A stretch of DNA of 64,000 nt from Chamaecrista fasciculata. Its lineage: Eukaryota > Streptophyta > Magnoliopsida > Fabales > Fabaceae. The stretch's first letter is position 1, and every line of letters begins with the position of its first letter. Position numbers and translations under genes: made by a program. Positions 10,181 through 22,380 of the stretch are shown piece after piece. The stretch is taken from NCBI GenBank assembly GCA_003254925.1, contig QANZ01008518.1, positions 144,615 to 208,614 of the forward strand, read 5' to 3'. Below the pieces are notes generated by a model that saw only the letters and a program-made list of their open reading frames with translations, was not told the origin of the DNA and ran no database searches.

Positions 10181-10434
10181 AACACTTAAATATTCATTTC
10201 ACACTTTAAATATAACTATAAAAATTATATAGCCATAAAAATGAACACTTAAATATTCATTTCACACTTTAAATATAACTATAAAAATTATATAGCCATC
10301 AAAATTAACATTTAATTTTCATTTCACACTTCAGATATAAATGCAAAAATCAAACAAAGTCTTAAAAATTAACTCTTAAATATTCATTTCACACATCAAA
10401 AATAAATACAACAACTAAACAAAGACATAAAAAT
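10181..10434. repeat. Tandem repeat, four units of 63-64 bp
   Basis: Units start at 10181, 10244, 10307 and 10371, each opening with AACACTTAAATATTCATTTC or a close variant. A partial fifth begins near 10435. The array sits between the transposase stop and the left TIR of the MULE, in its 3' untranslated region. Confidence 0.85.
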
Positions 10435-10466
10435 TAATACTTAAATGTTCAATAAAACCATAAAAA

Positions 10467-13052
10467 TTAATTGCCCCCGTCTGCATTTTTTGCTGGACAT
10501 TTAGCCCGTGTGTGGTCAACTTCTTTACACATGGAGCATCGATTGCCTCGTTGTCTCTTTGATTTAAAGTCCATCCCGTTCCGATATCTTGTGGACTGAG
10601 GTCGACCTCTAACTCGACATATAGAGCGATCGGGTTCAACTAATAGCCCAGAATATTGTGGCCAATACGTTTCACCACCCATTGGTTTGAAACTAGTGCA
10701 ATATGCTTTAAGTATAGTCTCCAACTCATACACACTGTCAACATAGTTATGGTAGCTAACATTTATACTTTTACAAGCTGCCATGACATGTTCGCAAGGA
10801 TAATGAACCGCTTGAAACCACCTACAGTCGCACATCCGTTCTTGTTCACGTGCTCCCAACTTCACTTTACACATTCGCCCACTTTGGCCGGTGAGTCTAT
10901 TATATGGTTCTCTTACTTCAAATAGTCGACTCCTTAGATCAATTACCTCAACCGAACATCCTATTGACTTGTTAGAATTCTTGCTCAATTCTTTTGTGAC
11001 GTATTCACAATACTTACGTCCTGCATTGCGTTGAGCGATAATTGTTTGAGCTTGATCGTTGAAGTACTTAATACTCCTTTGTAGTGTGCCTTCAACTAAA
11101 CCCGTTACAGGAAAACAACGCATATCTTTCAGAACACTATTCATACTCTCAGCTAAGTTCGTTGTCATATGCCCCCATCTTCGTCCCTCAGCATATGCTT
11201 GGCACCATTGTGATTTAGGAATAACCACAGCAAACTTGTATGCATCTTTACTGATTCGTTTGAGCTCTAACATCTGTTGTTCAACCATATGTGGCTCGGT
11301 CATGTATCCTATAGAAAGAGAAAAAAACTCTTCAGAAAAAAATTATAGCTTACATAATCGTATAGTGAAAAATGATAAAATAATAACGACCCCACCTATG
11401 GACACGAACAAACTTTTGGCTTCTTTATTGCGGACCTCCTTGTAGAGATTGTCAGCCAAATGTCGGATGCAAAATACATGATAAGCATATGGGGGTTGCC
11501 ACCCTAGTTGTTGGATTCCAACAGCAGCTATGATTGACGGATGTCGATCCGAAATTAAGCATATACCTTGTCTCCCTTGTACTACATGGGCTCGAAGGTG
11601 AAACAAGAAAAATGCCCAAGCTTCCTTTGTTTCACGCTCATCAACGATAGCAAATGCAACTGGCAATAATTTTCCATCGCCATCTTGGGATGTTGCAATC
11701 AGTAATGTCCCCTTATATCGTCCATATAAATGAGTCCCATCAATTTGAATCATAGGTTTCATGTACTGAAAGTCATCAATAGATGGCTTAAATGCCCAAA
11801 ACACACGTTGAAATACAGCATGATTGGACTCCACATCAACATGATTGTGTTCCCATCTAACAATTGTTCCAGGCATAAAATGTTCAACAGCAGCTAACCA
11901 ACGAGGAAGTCTTGCATAGGATTTATCCCAATCCTCGTAAACAATCTCAAGTGCCTTTTCTTTACCAAGCCATGCTTTCTTATATGAAATAGTGTACCCA
12001 TGCAGTGCATGAACTCTTTCAACTATCGAACTGATACGAACACTGGGATTTGCCCGAACCATGGGCACAATTGAAGCCCCAATTACATCTGAGTTCAATT
12101 TTGAATGATCTTCATTTATATCTTCACCCATACATTCGTGTGGTCCTCCAACAATTCTGATTTGCCATTCATTTGACCTAGGTACTCTGCATGCTCTAAT
12201 CCTCCATGGACATGTCCCAGAGCTATCATCGCACCTGTAGTCAAGATATTTATGATTTGATTTCTTAGTTAAGAATGAGTGGTGGGTTCTCACCGCATTC
12301 ATCTTCACTGCTTGCCTAAGAGAATCTCTGTCTGGAAATCGAAGACCAACATAAAAGTCCTGGTCTCCATGGTTTCTAGTAACACTGTATTGTAAACCCG
12401 GATCCTGGGCAACATCAACATCAACTTGGGAAAAAAACTCAGGAACATCAGCAGGTGCCACGAAATCAACACCTGCATGAACATTTTCTTCCACAAAATC
12501 ATCGTCGTCATTTGCACCATCAGCAGCTGGATCAACAAAAGGAACCTCATTTAGATTAAATCCGCCTGTCATAGCTGGTTGTTGTGACGAGCTCGGGAAA
12601 TTATGATGTTCATAAACCATATTTGTATGTTGAGTCTGTTGAAAACTTCCCTCATCGTACATTGACTGAGGAACTGAGCATTGTCCCTCCTCAGTGGTTG
12701 TATTAAGGTTGAAGCCAACAATTTTAGTATTCACATATAGTTCTATGAATCCAAACTGGTCTCGAACGTCTTTATAGTAGTCAATCATGCAGTTTAAACT
12801 ATCATCATCTTTTACGTATAGAGGAATATAATATGGAGGACTTAATAATGAAGGTGCCCTAAACACAATTTGTGACACCACTTCATTTTGAGGTAATTTA
12901 AGCCTTTGACTAATCATTCCTCTCAATGCTTCATAATTTATATTTATATTAAATTTTATAGGTCTCGGTTGTGGGCAAGAAAATGTAACTCCTTGATCTG
13001 TGTTCTGAATGGCTCCCCCACTATATATTGTAGCACGAATATGATTTGCCAT
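10467..13052 (-). CDS. MuDR-type (MULE) transposase, two exons
   Basis: Exon 1 is 13052-11396 and exon 2 is 11308-10467, joined by an 87-base GT-AG intron (donor after TCCATAG, acceptor before GATACATG). The spliced product is 832 residues. Residues 1-110 look like the PB1-like N-domain seen in plant MULE proteins. A Cys/His DNA-binding segment lies at about 230-310 (YRCDDSSGTCPWRIRA). The DDE core has D438 in IQIDGTHLYG, D502 in LISDRHPSI and a candidate acidic residue E606 in NLAESMNS. A SWIM zinc finger follows (C712, C714, C724, H726), then an AT-hook-like RGRP stretch and a CCHC knuckle (C810, C813, H818, C823). It would catalyse excision and insertion of the surrounding element. No stops or frameshifts are present. 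Confidence 0.93.
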
Positions 13053-14004
13053 TAAAACTACAACAAAATAACAATTAACAATTTATTTATCCATTCATTC
13101 CATCTAATTAATTTTGACAAATATGATTATAACATATAATGATTTAACAAATATGATTTTAACAAAATCAAATAATTAACAACAATAATACATTTAAATA
13201 AGTAACTCAACAAAAACAAATCACTCAAATGACTAAAAAAATTAGAAAAACAATATTAAATATTTAGTAACAATTTCAATGATTATATTATAATAATAAC
13301 ATTAACCACAAAACTTTAGCAATAATATTAAAAAATAAAATACTTAATAAATTTTATAAAATATTTAATAATTAGTATAAAAATAATAAGTAAAATAAAT
13401 AACTCAACTAATTAAGTTGACTATGAGATAATTCATATCGAACTATAAAATTATAATTACAATATGAATGAAATAATAATAATAAATAAATTAAAAAAAT
13501 AAATTACGTAACCTATAAATGATTAATAATTACATTTTACTAACCTTGATTCCAAACTTGATGAGAGAATGTGTAAAGAAATTTTCCTATCTCACATTCC
13601 TATTCAAACAAATTAAATTCTATAAATATTAGACCCAAAATTATTTTCAAACTATTATNTGACAAAAATTCAATTATCTTTTTGGAAGATGCAACAATAT
13701 ATTTATTAAGTAATAATCACAAAATAAAATTACTTACCTTAATAAAATGATGATCCAAGTTTAAAAAGAGGAAATGATCCAAAGCTTCAAGAGTAAGAAG
13801 AGAAAAAATTCATGTCTCTTTTGGGTGATTTTTATTGTGTTTGTTAGTGAATGGTGAAATTGGTTAGTTTATAAAGAAAAAAAATGGACCGTTGGACAAT
13901 AAATTGTTGGAGAACAAAATGGTAGGTGAAATATAATTGGGTAGGTGGAGAATAAAATGAGTTTGACTTATGAGGATAGAAACAAATGGAAATTTGGTTA
14001 TAAA
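13053..14004. other. MULE 5' internal non-coding region
   Basis: Very AT-rich DNA between the transposase start and the right TIR, presumably carrying the element's promoter and 5' leader. One ambiguous base is at 13659. No other gene is seen. Confidence 0.55.
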
Positions 14005-14148
14005 ATTGCATTGGTTACTGCGCATGAGAACTAAAATACCATGCCTGCAATTTATATTTTGGACCTTGGACCATCCATGGAAAAAAGTATATTATTATCT
14101 TTTTTATATTAAAAAATGTGGAATATGCCCTCTGCATGCAATAAAGCC
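14005..14148. repeat. MULE right terminal inverted repeat
   Basis: In reverse complement this arm reads GGCTTTATTGCATGCAGAGG and continues through CCATGGATGGTCCAAG and TAAATTGCAGGCATGG to GCGCAGTAACCAATGC, matching the left arm. Confidence 0.8.
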
Positions 14149-14251
14149 TTGTTTTTGTTTTAGTGCCTTTAACTTTACAATTTATGACTTTAATAAATGC
14201 TTGAGATTAGAGAAAAAAATAAATACATTATAAAATTATTAGGAGTTGGCT

Positions 14252-14272
14252 TATATATATATATATATATAT
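14252..14272. repeat. TA dinucleotide microsatellite
   Basis: An uninterrupted TA run lies about 100 bases upstream of the Ptta-like gene start. Confidence 0.9.
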
Positions 14273-14356
14273 CCATTAGTATATATATCATATTCCCAGC
14301 CTCTAAAACACATTCATTTCGTCCTAAACCTAGCTTTCTTAAATAAATTGAAGAAT

Positions 14357-17207
14357 ATGGTGTCGTCAAGTCTTTCATCCAAACAAGAGATTCGGAAGGC
14401 CAGCGAGACAAAAAAGGTTAATACTCTAGGAGAAGCAACACAAAATGAGCAGCTAAGTAAAGCTCTTAAAGAAATGATGACAGTAAGTGTAAAATTTCTC
14501 TCACTAAATGACTATTGCTTTAATCAATAGTGTTATAATAGTTAAATTTATGCATATATGTTTTCTTTTTTTATGTTCATAAAGAAATTAGTGAAGGAGT
14601 TTAAGGAAGCTTGTAGAATAGAGAGAAAAAGAAAAGCTTATGAAGGAATTGATGAAATGAGTTCTGAAAAAGACTTATGATCTTCATCCTTCTATGTTGG
14701 TAGGTTCTTCTATTCAAGTTTAATTTTGTCCTAATTGATACATATTTTTAATTTAATTTTTTTAGAAATTGACATTACTAGCCTTCATTTCAAATTTTTA
14801 ATTTGCTAAAACTCCTAGTCATAGAAAAATATAATTAATTATAGTTAATGAAGCTAAGGCCCATGGGCCATTTGGATCTTAGACTATTATTTGGATTAAT
14901 TGGGATTAATCTAATATTAATGTTATAATATGATGACAATGGTGTAATGTATTTGTGTGTGTCTGCAGGATCCAAAGAAAGGAAGAAAGGTGAAAAATGA
15001 GGTGGTAGCTGAAAAAGTTGTGAACTTTAGTCTTCCCCAAAACTTTGATATTTCCAACGTTAAGGACATGGACAAGATTCAAGAAAGATTGGGAAGATGG
15101 AGGATACAATGTAGACAGCGTGAGACAAAGATGATTGATATGGTAAATGAGATCACTTACATCAAAACTTATGTGATTTGTTTATAACAAAATATTAAAT
15201 GATGTTTATTGATGATGATGATGATTAAATTTCATTGTGTCATTTTTCAGTTCTATTGTCATTTAAGATCAAGGACGACTTTTCAATCAATTCCTGAAGC
15301 TATGAATTTTATTATTTATGGGTCTCGTCGATGTTCCAAGCCTACCTCTAAGAGACATAAGGTTTTAATTTACAATTATTTGATCAACATACATAAATTT
15401 TAATTTTTTTCTTCAAATTTAATTAATATATACAAATCTTAATTATTCTAATTACGTACTATTTATTTTTATTTTTTCTCTATAATATATACAAACCTTA
15501 AATTTTTCTAATTAATATATATATACAAATTTACTTTTACTTTTCAAATTGATCCTGGAGATGTTTGCTAACTATAACTTAATAAAGTTGAATTCTTGAC
15601 AATTTTTAACCACGTACTATAAGAATGTGAGATGAGACAAGGAAAAGTGCATCGTGGAACTTTGTGGATGAATACACATAAGAGACCAGATGGATCATGG
15701 GTTAATGATGAGGCTACAAATATTGGAGTAAGTAATTAAAACGTTTGTTTATGATGAATGTTTCTGTGGTTGTATTGATGAGGCTGTAAATATGACTTTT
15801 TGCTTTTATATTACTATTTTGGATTGCTGATAGGTTGGAATGTATGGTTTACATGTCTTTCTAAATATAACAAAATTTTTGGCATCTAAGTCTTTCTATA
15901 AAGAATAGGGAAATCAAATAACATCTCCATGTGCTGCTTACTGATTGTTGTAATAGTACTTCATCATTAATTTGAAAGTTGTAAGATAGGCATTCTTGTT
16001 AGCATATTAAGTTAGAATATCTTAAATTTCTTTAGTTTTTAAGTTGTCATTATCATTTTAAGTATTATTCAAAGTTGTAAGTGGGGGAATCTTGTTGACT
16101 TCTTGCTTTTATATTTTGTTTTGACAATAGCAAAACTTATATTTTTTTTTTGTTTTGACTATGACTTTTCTAGTGGGTGTAATATGGAGACTTCTATATC
16201 AAGTTTTATGCATCCTATTTTATTTATTTAAAACAGAAAATTGCAGTGCACCACTACATGCAAGCAATTATGTCACTTCTTCTACATTCAAATCTATTTT
16301 TCATATTACATATTTTGGATGTGATGGCTCCCCACGTTACACATGAAATATTTAGTTATATATACCTTTGATCATGTATATAATGTTGATAAAAATTCTA
16401 GTCTAACTTACCAATTTATTTGTTTCAGTGTTAATGTGCTCCTCCTATTTAATTATCCCTTGGAATATCATCAATTAAGTGAAATTGTAACTTAGTCATG
16501 TTTCTAAAACTTTTGTATGACATACACTTTTGGGCATACTATTTTGAAACCTAGAATAACTACTATGAATCTCTATGTTGTTTTTGCATATGTTGTTTTT
16601 CATAACAATTAGATTATTGGAGGTAACTAACATATGGAGTTTTTGGATATTATTTTTCCTTCATTTTTTTGCTTTTTCCATGAGAGAAAGATGCATGCAT
16701 GCTTACAATTTTACTAAATTTATAAGGTGTGTTAGTACATGCAGGTGTTCTTCAATTTATAATATAGAACTGGTTATATTAACTTTCAATGTTTCTGGGG
16801 TCTATATTGATAATAAAGTATTTATGCAGACTAAAGTTCTTGATATCCAGTCTCAATCTTCTTCTGCTCAAGCTATTTCAACCACAAATTCATTGGCACA
16901 AACTTTAGGCCATAGAGAGCACTCTGGTCGAGTTCATGGTTTAGATTCAGGGGCTTTTCCAACACAAGTATTTGATCATACTTGTAATATAGGGTCAACT
17001 TCACAAAATGACTCTCCTGAGATGGTAGAAATCAGGTCTCGTATCTCTAAATTATATACTGAAATGGGCCAACTTAAAGATCTATTGCAAAGATTGACCA
17101 ATAATGTACCACCTGAGACTGTTGCAGCATGCTTGAATAAGGATCAATCACAACCACCAACAAGTCAAGGGATCCCACCAACCGAAAATGAAGGCCCAAC
17201 ACATTAG
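14357..17207 (+). CDS. Ptta/En-Spm (Transposase_24)-like protein, six exons, one disrupted
   Basis: I infer exons 14357-14482, 14585-14699, 14969-15142, 15251-15361, 15632-15727 and 16830-17207, with GT-AG borders; all but exon 2 are whole codons. Visible family motifs are IQERLGRWRIQCRQRE, RTTFQSIPEAMNFIIYGSR, RGTLWMNTHKRPDGSWVNDEA, SGRVHGLDSGAFPTQVF and a C-terminal coiled segment (EIRSRISKLYTEMGQLKDLL). These resemble the plant Ptta/En-Spm transposase-like family. Exon 2 has a TGA at 14677 unless one base of the A run near 14667-14671 is extra, so this is a sequencing error, a short alternative product or a pseudogene. An exon between 15727 and 16830 may be missed. CACTA-like repeats near 17430-17545 suggest it belongs to a decayed CACTA element. 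Function is not established. Confidence 0.6.
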
Positions 17208-18550
17208 GATGAATTATGCATAATTTTATTTTACGGATTTGGAATCTAGTATGAATTGACTAATATATGAGTAAATTTTTTGAATATAAAATGAATTTTG
17301 ATTTTTGTCTTGTTTTGGACTATCTAGATTGGGTTAAAATTGTTTGTTTATATTGAAAATTTACAGAATTTCTAAAATTAGGAATAAAGAATAGTGCTAA
17401 AAATTAGGATTTGACCAAATAAAAATAGATAAAAGCGTTTTGTGCCGGTTAAAAAAATACCGTCTCAAAGCCTATAATTTTTTTTTTGTATATTTTGCGA
17501 CGGTTAAAGAGACTGTCACATACCCTACAATTTTTTTTTTGGCGAAATTGATCGAAGAAGAGGAAGAAGTTTTGTTTGGCCAAAATCAATTAAAATCTCA
17601 ATTTGTGTTTTTTTTTACGTTTTGATCCTAATATAAAAGGAAAAGCATCTTAATGCAAAAAAAACATTTTTAGAATATTAAAGTTAGTTTTTCCTTTTTT
17701 TTTAATAGAAAAAGTGGATGAAAAAGAATCAGAGACTAACAGTGGAACTTTTTAGAAACTTGAAGGACTAAAACGGAACATAAAAAACTTTAGAGACCAA
17801 AACAGAATTTTGAGTAAATTTAAGGGACCAAAATAGGACTTTGCCCTATAATTTGATTGATTGTTATAATTTTTGTCTCAAATTAGGGTGAGCACACTAT
17901 CCCACAAATATTTTGGGCCTATGGATTGTAGTAAAAGTTTTTTTTTTTTCTAAATTTTTGCCAAAGATTGTAGTAAAAGTTACAATAATATGTTAGAGTC
18001 AATTTGCTGTTTAGTCACTTTGATAGATTGGGCTACATCTTAAAAAGCTCAATCACTATCAAACTTCAAGTTTGCTCACATGTAGTTTCAAATAATAATA
18101 ATAATAATAAAAGATAATATCTTACTTTCTTACAAAATGATTACCAAATAGATCAACGATTCAATTCTGGCAAATACGAAATCACATCCAGCTTTCAATT
18201 CCACAAATTAATTTTGGCCAAACTCTAGATTTGATCTTTTATCTCTTGGTTAGATTGCAATTTGAGTCCTTATCTTTTTTTATAAATATTTATTCTCTTA
18301 TTTTCTTTATCAGATTGCAAATCAGGTCCCTTTTTTTTGTCTCAAAAGTTCCACTCCACCTTTGATCAGCTCAAATATTGACATGTTATTTGGCCTTCTT
18401 TTCATGTGTTTAAAATGATAATATATTGTAATTAGACCAATTAATATGCTAATAGATGCACCAAGGTATGGCATAATAAAGTGGATAAAATAGGTTATTT
18501 AGTGTTTATTTATTGTACTTTATAAATATGTGTTACTTAATGGTTTATTT
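17208..18550. other. Intergenic with CACTA-like subterminal motifs
   Basis: At 17436-17545 the motifs GTGCCGGTTAAAAAAATACCG and GCGACGGTTAAAGAGACTGTC resemble CACTA subterminal repeats. The remainder is AT-rich with TTTAGTCC-type fold-back remnants (about 17690-17860). No gene is seen. Confidence 0.45.
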
Positions 18551-18559
18551 AGTGTTTCA

Positions 18560-19889
18560 GATTTCCAAACAGGGTCAAACCAAAAGGGAAACATCTAGAA
18601 CCAACGAGAAGATACTAAAAAGCACAAGATACGCTTGTGCCGTTGGATGAGCCGCCGGCCCACGGTAGCAATTCCCGCGACACACGTCTCTGAGAGTGTA
18701 TGACGTCAGCAGATAAGTTTCAGCGCAATTTTAGGCTGAGCCATTACTTGAGCCGACGGCCCAAGTAAGAATTCTCACGGCACACGCAAGTAAATGGTTA
18801 AAATATATGTTTTGGACATCCATGATTCAAGATGTCAAGATACAGTCGAGATATCCCGCATATCACGTTGTACCGCGATCCTGGGCCGCCGGCACATCCC
18901 GCGGCCCAAGGCCAAATCAGTTCCACAACTTGCGGTCCAAGTCTATTATTCGTGCCTATAAATAGAGCTCGTCATTCCACGCTCAAAGCATCCCACAGCA
19001 GTAGCAAAACATTAGAATAGTTTAGAGTTTCTCTGCCTAGAGCATGAGTAACTAATTAGGTAGATACTTGAGGAATGCCTCAAGGATGAGACTTGAGTTC
19101 ATCACGCTTTTCTTGTAGAGTCCAGATGTTGATGTTGCATTTATAAGTATTCTCAATTTCATCATAGGTAAGTGTTGAATTGTTTATACATTAGACTGGT
19201 AGTTCAATACTTTATTAGGGATAATTGTTGGTATTCCCGGAGTCTGTCTCTTTTACAATTAATAAAGTTTGCTCTTTAAACATGTTATTTACATGATTGG
19301 TTTACAAAGAGTGTTCTATCTAAATCTTATCTTAGAGAGTATAGTTATTAGGTTGTTCTTCATTGTTCATATTTGTTCATTAGTCCGATACTGCAATAAT
19401 AAAGATTGTCTTGAAGATCAATAACAAATGATCATATTCCTCACTATTGGTTGAGTTATCCATCCTAATTCTATATCTTTCGCCATTGTTTAATTGATTT
19501 ATATTTGAAGATGACAATAGCATTTCCTATAACTAGAGTGGATTGCACTTCACTAATATAATTAGTATTTTAATGTTATAAATACATCATTGAATATGGT
19601 TAATTAAATGCACATCAATTATCTACTCTTTATCATTTATGAACTATGATAGTCCATCTCTAGAGTTTCTCTCAAGTATTGTTTTCATTCGTATTCATAT
19701 ATTCGTGACTTTCTATAATTAAACTACAAACTACAACCTTGATCACAATTCTCTTAGTTCTCATCACATTGAGTTCCGTGAGAGATTCGACCTTGTGTTA
19801 GCATCTATACTATTATAGATATTCTAATAAATATAATAATACTTGCGAGGCTCGAGTATTATTAATTCTGATTCGCTCGGCACCCTACA
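18560..19889 (+). repeat. LTR (solo or truncated) of a Ty3-type element
   Basis: GC-rich upstream part with an imperfect direct repeat (GAGCCGCCGGCCCACGG at about 18650 and GAGCCGACGGCCCAAG at about 18750), as in LTR enhancers. A TATA box is at 18957-18964 and a long T/A-rich transcribed part follows, ending ...CCTACA. A primer-site-like TGG sequence comes two bases later. No internal coding region follows. The left end is a guess. Confidence 0.5.
18957..18964 (+). promoter_or_regulatory. TATA box of the 18.6-19.9 kb LTR
   Basis: The box is TATAAATA within CCTATAAATAGAGCTC, about 300 bases after the GC-rich enhancer-like repeats and ahead of a TCTCTGCC-type leader. Confidence 0.6.
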
Positions 19890-19891
19890 AC

Positions 19892-19907
19892 TGGTGCCCG
19901 GTCAACC
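19892..19907 (+). other. Possible primer-binding site
   Basis: TGGTGCCCGGTCAACC starts two bases after the LTR-like end CA. Its TGG start fits the CCA tail of a tRNA primer. The matching tRNA was not identified from sequence alone. Confidence 0.35.
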
Positions 19908-19934
19908 TTGAATTCCATTCATAACTCTCTATTA

Positions 19935-21015
19935 AGTATCACGTAGATAATTGATTTGGGGAAGATTTTAACCTTATCTTTGGGATAAGTATTGATTTTA
20001 GTCTTATATTTTTCTTTCTTTTTTTTTTCTGCAATTTTTATCCCTTACGTCAGTTGTCTACTTCACACTTAACAAAAGATATGAACAAAATTTAAGATGA
20101 GATTAACAGTGAAACCTTTTTTGCAAAGATATGGCTCAAATTTATACTTGAAATAAAATATATATAATTAACTTCACTTGTTTAACCATGTTGGAGTTCG
20201 ATTTAATTTATTTGTTGACGACCTCGATTGAAGAGAAAATTAATTCATAAAAAATAACACCTAATTTTGAGTTTATCAAATTCAAACTTAAAACAATATA
20301 AATGTGACAATATTCAATCATTGAATAAATAAAAAGCTAATTAAAGTTTGTCACAAATATGTAATATCAAAATTATAAGGAAATGTGAAATCATCTAGAG
20401 GATGCAAATGCTAGACAAGAAAACGCAAACGCCTATACTTCTACCTCTAGACCCTTCTTCTACCTATAGACCCTTCTCTCGCCCTTGTCACACTCATCTT
20501 TCTTATACTTACATGTTCCATTATATTCACGTTACAATCTCATTCAACAAATAAATAATATCCTCTTTTTATTACTCAATTCTCATCCTCAAACCATCAC
20601 TATAATAACTATTTTATTAATAGCCGAATTCTTTTACCTTATTACTTAAACGCAGACTTAAAACAAATTAGATACATAATCTGTTATTAATATAAGATTT
20701 ATTTTATCAAATTTTTCAAATATAATCATTGTAAATAAAAAGCAAGTCAAATATAAATTTACTATTAAATAAATTCAATATATATAATATTTAATATTTT
20801 ATTCTTTTAACACATAATATTCAAGACCTATTACATAAAACCAAGATGTTTACATATATGAAGTGTTGAAAAATAAATTTTCAACAAAAACTCTTACTCT
20901 TTGATAGAGGAGAATCAACCATGAGAGAAGAGAAAACAACTCCCAAATTCTAACATGAAAGAGGAGACTCCTACTCCTCTACAAGAGAGGGAGAGAATGT
21001 TGTCAACCCTAGAAC
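19935..21015. other. AT-rich intergenic DNA
   Basis: No gene is seen. A TTTGGTCC-type fold-back fragment may occupy about 19955-20110. Short CTTCTACCT / CCCTTCT duplications occur near 20440-20480. Confidence 0.45.
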
Positions 21016-21018
21016 CTA

Positions 21019-21950
21019 GGCCCAGTTCGTTTACGTTTTGATTATAATCTGTTCTAATTATAATTGTAATAAGCATGTTCGTTTGTATTTTTTTCTGATC
21101 AAATTATAATCTTGATTTTTTTATAATCAAACACACTTAATTACACTTATACCCCTATATATATACCTATAATTACCTATACTCTAATACATTCAATCAC
21201 ACATCACAAGGCTAAAATAGTAATTTACCTCAAATGGTCGACCGATTCTGTCAATAGTGGACCAAATATCAACATGAGAATGATATCAGGCCCGACGTTC
21301 GGTCCACCAATGTAAAAAATGGTCGACCGAATTTCAACCTGAGAATGCTATCAGGTCCGACGTTTGGTCCACCGATGCAAAAAATGGTCGACCGAATACC
21401 TGAAATGAGCCACATTGAAATTTTCTTTCGGGTCCGAAGTTCTTTTTTACATTCTCTCTCATCTTGTGCCAAACGGTGGACCATTTTTTTGATAGTCCAC
21501 CGAATGTCGGGACCTAATTACTACACTTTAGTCCTTTCGGTCCACCATTTCGTAGGAAAAAAAGAATTCGGTGGACCAAACAAAATAATCACCTCCAAAG
21601 TTGCACATGATTATAATCATATTTTCACGCTTTCCAAGGCAAACAGTGACATAATTTGATTTTTCTATAAGCAACAATCACATCCAAACACACTGTTATT
21701 ATAATCAAATCACATCTTACTTTTTCTTACTTTTTTTCAACTTTTTCTTTCATTTCTACCCCTATACAATTTATCAATTTCTTTACCCTTCTATCTACCA
21801 ACCACAATCATTATATACCCATTTCAATAATTTCACACCAAATAATCAATTTTCATCCAAACACTAATACATAAATAATCAACTTTGATTATAATCATAC
21901 TCTGATTATAATCAAAACAAATTTCATTATAAACGCAAACGAACTGACCC
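21019..21950. mobile_element. Non-autonomous PIF/Harbinger-like element with internal tandem repeats
   Basis: The terminal inverted repeat reads GGCCCAGTTCGTTTACGTTT at the left and AAACGCAAACGAACTGACCC at the right, flanked by CTA on both sides (21016-21018 and 21951-21953). Inside, a unit of about 65-70 bases (GAATGATATCAGGCCCGACG then GGTCCACC then AAAAAATGGTCGACCGAAT) is repeated two to three times at 21230-21410. The superfamily is inferred from the ends and 3-bp duplication. Confidence 0.65.
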
Positions 21951-22130
21951 CTAGTTAGCACTTAAAGCAAGAAACCCTAGCATAGCACCTCGTAAGTTAG
22001 ACCAATATGATTTATCTTTTAAAATTAGAGGATGCAGATTTCCTGTATGATTTACAAGCCCAAGCCCATCATCTTCTAACACCCCCACCACTTATTTCAA
22101 ACCCATTAACATTATATATTAGATACTTAC

Positions 22131-22380
22131 AAAGAGAAAACTTACTATTTGATTCATAAATTTAGATTGAATCAACTAGTCAATATTTGGATAGTTAATA
22201 AAATATTTGATTTAGTCCTTAAAATATTTTAATTATCAATTATTTGATTCTTAGTAACTATTTGGTTCCTAAATTTGAATTAATTTTATACATTTTAGTC
22301 CCTAATTTTGAATTAGTTTTATATTTTTTAGTTTTTAATTTGAATTAACTTTATACTTTTTCCCTAAATAATGGTAATAT
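22131..22380. repeat. Fold-back element, family 1 copy
   Basis: AGAGAAAACTTACTATTTGATTC at the left, TTTAGTCCTTAAAATATTTTAATTATCAA and TTTGGTTCCTAAATTTGAATT inside. The same modules recur at 24300, 26365, 38025 and 57843. Confidence 0.55.

Larger units (their letters stand above)
9660..14148 (-). mobile_element. Complete MuDR-like (MULE) DNA transposon
   Basis: Two long terminal inverted repeats bracket a full transposase gene on the minus strand. The outermost 85 bases match nearly perfectly, beginning GGCTTTATTGCATGCAGAGG at 9660 and its complement ending at 14148. Similarity resumes inward after a roughly 60-base insertion in the left copy (TAAATTGYAGGCA... to CAGTAACC). The transposase has all expected domains and no stop, so the element may be autonomous. 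A 9-bp target duplication was not seen at these boundaries. Confidence 0.85.

Noticed and set aside
16155-16346. Extra exon of the Ptta-like gene in the long intron
   Set aside because: The frame is hydrophobic and AT-rich with no family motif, and no suitable splice borders were found.
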